Source: Betaproteobacteria bacterium (GTDB lineage Bacteria > Pseudomonadota > Gammaproteobacteria > Burkholderiales > SG8-39). From it: DNA of 7,467 nt. The notes under the pieces were generated by a model. It did not search any database and had not been told where the DNA came from. It saw only the letters and a list, made by a program, of their open reading frames with translations. Positions 5,484-7,467 of this stretch are shown one piece after another. Both the position numbers and the translations under genes were made by a program. The stretch lies in the NCBI GenBank assembly GCA_011391185.1, contig JAABRB010000170.1:1-7467 (forward strand), in the 5' to 3' direction. Position 1 is the stretch's first letter. Each line of letters starts with the position of its first letter.

Positions 5484-6803
5484 CTATTCGAGGAGCCTGG
5501 GCAGGATGAGCGAGATGATCGGGAAGGAGATGATGAGCACGACGCGAATCGCATCGGACGCGAGGAACGGCAGGACTCCCTTGAACGTCTCGATCATCGG
5601 CACGTCCTTCGCGAGCGAGTGGATCACGAACACGTTCAGGCCGACGGGTGGCGTGATCAGCCCGACTTCCACGACGATCAGCGTGATGATCCCGAACCAC
5701 AGCTTCAGGTCCTCGCCCTCCAGCCCGAAATCGAGTCCGGCGATGATTGGCCAGAAGATCGGCACGGTCAGGAGGATCATCGACAGCGAGTCCATGATGC
5801 AGCCGAGGATCACGTAGAGAGCGATCATCGCCAGCAGGACGGCCATCGGCGGGAACCCGGATTCCTGGAACATCCGCGTGGCGAGGAGCGGGAGCTGGGA
5901 GAATCCCAGGAACGCATTGAAGATCGCGGCGCCCAGCAGGATAAGAAAGATGAAGCCGGACGTTTGCGCGGTACCGAGCAACGCGTCGACGAATCCGTTC
6001 CAGCGCATTCCGCCTTGCGTCACCGCGACGAGGAACGTGCCCACCGCACCGATCCCCGCGCCTTCGGTCGGCGTGAAAAAGCCGACGTATATGCCACCCA
6101 TCACGAGGACGAAGATCAGCATGACGGGCCAGATGTCGACGAGCGTGCGGATCCGCTCGCGCCGGCTCGCGCGCGGGCCGGCCGGCCCCGCGTCCGGGAC
6201 GATCCGCACGAAGACCGCCACGGTCAGGATGTAACCGAGCGCCGCGAGAATTCCCGGGATCAACGCCGCCTGAAAGAGCTGGACGACGCTTGCCTCGACC
6301 ATGATCGCGTAGATGATGAGCACGATGGAAGGGGGAATGAGAATACCCAGCGTGCCGCCCGCCGCCAGCGCGCCGGTGGCGAGCGCGCCGGAGTAGTTGT
6401 AGCGGCGCAGTTCCGGGAGCGCGACCTGGCCCATGGTGGCCGCGGTCGCAAGCGATGAGCCGCTGATCGTGCTGAAGCCCGCGCAGCCGCCGAGCGCCGC
6501 CATTGCGATTCCGCCCCGGAAGTGCCCGAGCCAGGCGTTGGCTGCGGCGAACAGCGACTGGCTCAAGCCCGCCTTGGCCGCGAATTGCCCCATGAGGATG
6601 AAGAGCGGGACGACCGAGAGGCTGATGCTCGAGAACTGCCAGTAGGTCTCGGTCTTGAGGAAGCTCAGGAGCGCGGTCGAGCCTGCGATCGTCACATAGC
6701 CGGTCATCCCGACCGTGAGCATCGCGACGCCGATCGGGACGCGTATTGCGAGGAGCAGGAGCAGGATGACGAATCCCGCGAGTCCGATCTGCAGATCGCT
6801 CAT
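5484..6803 (-). CDS. dctM: TRAP transporter large permease subunit (DctM family)
   Basis: The 439-residue hydrophobic inner-membrane protein is the large, ion-coupled transport channel of a tripartite ATP-independent periplasmic (TRAP) transporter. Hydrophobic segments run almost end to end, about a dozen, which matches the family; its usual length is about 425-440. Recognisable family motifs are GGCAGFSTISGSS (105-117), PELRRYNY (130-137), GILIPPS (153-159), YVGFFTPTEGAGIGAVGT (239-256) and GLITPPVGLNVFV (381-393). The only long polar loop is about 202-222 (basic, RASRRERIR), as expected for the cytoplasmic middle loop. The ATG at 6803 follows the dctQ stop after 18 bases, with only a weak GGCGGG ribosome site, so translational coupling to dctQ is likely. 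The solute (often a C4-dicarboxylate, keto acid or sugar acid in this family) cannot be inferred from this subunit. Confidence 0.97.
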   Translation of the reverse strand: MSDLQIGLAGFVILLLLLAIRVPIGVAMLTVGMTGYVTIAGSTALLSFLKTETYWQFSSISLSVVPLFILMGQFAAKAGLSQSLFAAANAWLGHFRGGIAMAALGGCAGFSTISGSSLATAATMGQVALPELRRYNYSGALATGALAAGGTLGILIPPSIVLIIYAIMVEASVVQLFQAALIPGILAALGYILTVAVFVRIVPDAGPAGPRASRRERIRTLVDIWPVMLIFVLVMGGIYVGFFTPTEGAGIGAVGTFLVAVTQGGMRWNGFVDALLGTAQTSGFIFLILLGAAIFNAFLGFSQLPLLATRMFQESGFPPMAVLLAMIALYVILGCIMDSLSMILLTVPIFWPIIAGLDFGLEGEDLKLWFGIITLIVVEVGLITPPVGLNVFVIHSLAKDVPMIETFKGVLPFLASDAIRVVLIISFPIISLILPRLLE

Positions 6804-6821
6804 TCGCCCGCCGTGCGCCGG

Positions 6822-7361
6822 CTAGTCGGCATCGAAAAACCGGCCGGCGCGCGTCTCCGCAATGCTGCGCCAGATCGTGTAGGTCACGACCGCGACGAGG
6901 AACATCATCAACAGCACCGAAATCGGAAACGTCGTCCACCGCGGGAAGTTGATCGTCATCGACTTCTCGGAGTAGCGGTACATGTCCAGCCCGCCGAGCG
7001 TCAGCCGCCAGGTGAGGAGCGCGCCGATCGCGAGATAAAGCAGCGCGCCGAGCGTGTCGCAGATCGTCTTCGCGCGCGTCGGCGCATGGGCCATGAAGAA
7101 GTCCACGATCACGTTGCTGCGCGTAATCTGGCAATAGGGCAGGAAGGCGAAGATCGCGACGCCGGTGCCGATCGAGACGAGTTCGAAGTCGCCCGGAATC
7201 GGCGCCGAGAATGCCGCGCGGCCGGTGACGCTCAATGCCGTCACCCAGGCCATCGCGAAGAGGATCACGCCGCCGAAGATGGCCAGCAGCCGCGAAACGG
7301 AAAAGAGCCACCGGCCCACCGGATCGGTGGGCCGGGATGAAGAGCCGGAACTCTCAGCCAT
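6822..7361 (-). CDS. dctQ: TRAP transporter small permease subunit (DctQ family)
   Basis: The 179-residue inner-membrane protein is the small subunit that pairs with DctM and helps dock the substrate-loaded periplasmic DctP. Four membrane segments are visible at about 24-46, 61-76, 103-122 and 146-166. The DctQ signature lies between the first two and just after: GRAAF...PIPGDFELVS (48-63) and FLPYCQITRSNVIVDFF (73-89). The polar N-terminus (serine and proline-rich, 1-18) and short acidic C-terminus are typical. It lies between the dctP end and dctM in the usual P-Q-M order. The ATG at 7361 is the first in frame but has no strong Shine-Dalgarno sequence. A stable hairpin stands 16 bases upstream, so expression may be set below that of dctP. 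Confidence 0.94.
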   Translation of the reverse strand: MAESSGSSSRPTDPVGRWLFSVSRLLAIFGGVILFAMAWVTALSVTGRAAFSAPIPGDFELVSIGTGVAIFAFLPYCQITRSNVIVDFFMAHAPTRAKTICDTLGALLYLAIGALLTWRLTLGGLDMYRYSEKSMTINFPRWTTFPISVLLMMFLVAVVTYTIWRSIAETRAGRFFDAD

Positions 7362-7376
7362 CGCGATTGCGAGGTT

Positions 7377-7399
7377 CCCCTGCCGGAGGCCGGCAGGGG
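7377..7399 (-). promoter_or_regulatory. Strong intercistronic hairpin between dctP and dctQ
   Basis: CCCCTGCCGG (7377-7386), loop AGG, and CCGGCAGGGG (7390-7399) form a perfect 10-bp GC-rich stem with a three-base loop. It fills most of the 46-base gap between the dctP stop and the dctQ ATG. On the minus strand it is preceded by TTTC and followed by AACC, so it is not a textbook terminator. A stem here could protect the 3' end of dctP mRNA or reduce dctQM expression; TRAP binding proteins are generally needed in excess over the permease. Its G-rich distal arm is also the nearest purine-rich stretch that could act as a ribosome site for dctQ. Confidence 0.6.
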
Positions 7400-7407
7400 G
7401 AAACAGC

Positions 7408-7467
7408 TTACTGCGAGTACTTGTCGATCAACTTGCGGGCGTCGGCCACCATCGCCTCGCCGTCCAC
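7408..7467 (-). CDS. dctP: C-terminal end of TRAP transporter periplasmic binding subunit (DctP family), partial
   Basis: Only the last 19 codons and the TAA stop (7408-7410) are in the window; the gene continues past the right edge. The translation reads VDGEAMVADARKLIDKYSQ, an amphipathic helix with a K-L-I-x-K-Y ending like the C-terminal helix of many DctP-type proteins. The identification rests mainly on position directly before dctQ and dctM in the standard P-Q-M order. The full protein would carry a signal peptide and bind the solute in the periplasm, but none of that part can be seen. Confidence 0.7.
   Translation of the reverse strand: MDGEAMVADARKLIDKYSQ

Noticed and set aside
5001..6458. 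485-codon open frame on the plus strand
   Set aside because: It is antisense to the start of the dehydrogenase gene and to dctM, crosses the structured gap, and gives a low-complexity charged translation (Asp, Glu, His, Arg-rich) with no recognisable fold.
5467..7311. 614-codon open frame on the minus strand spanning dctQ and dctM
   Set aside because: It overlaps two clear membrane-protein genes in another frame. Its translation is rich in Arg, Ala, Asp and His with no domain, which is typical of shadow frames in GC-rich DNA.

Overview
The window is high-GC DNA with ordinary, well-packed metabolic genes. Gene content, GC-rich hairpin repeats in the gaps and the style of the shadow frames suggest a proteobacterium, most likely a betaproteobacterium (inference; there is no rRNA or other phylogenetic marker here).

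Layout. Positions 1-251 hold two tandem copies of a 127-bp palindrome-rich repeat, cut by the window's left edge. Next, on the minus strand (301-3405), is a short-form bifunctional PutA that oxidises proline to glutamate. It is divergent from a small hotdog-fold acyl-CoA thioesterase on the plus strand (3535-4026), with about 130 bp of shared control region between them. The thioesterase converges on a zinc-dependent alcohol dehydrogenase on the minus strand (4111-5166); a dispersed-type inverted repeat at 4043-4070 sits between them. Upstream of the dehydrogenase is a 317-bp gap (5167-5483) containing a tandem 10-bp repeat and a set of nested inverted repeats. The right side is a tripartite TRAP transporter operon on the minus strand in the order dctP (only its last 19 codons are in the window), dctQ, dctM, with a strong hairpin between dctP and dctQ.

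How the genes fit together. The TRAP system would use a periplasmic binding protein and an ion gradient to import an organic acid or similar solute. The dehydrogenase is in the same orientation just downstream of dctM and could act on the imported compound or a derivative, but the substrate cannot be read from the sequence. PutA and the thioesterase look like separate transcription units.

I see no phage, transposase, CRISPR array, defence module or secondary-metabolism genes. The parts not explained by known families are non-coding: the 127-bp tandem repeat with its series of three-base loops, and the four CCYCTTGT boxes arranged as two inverted pairs at 5261-5400. These are the best candidates for follow-up; neither is strong evidence of a new system.
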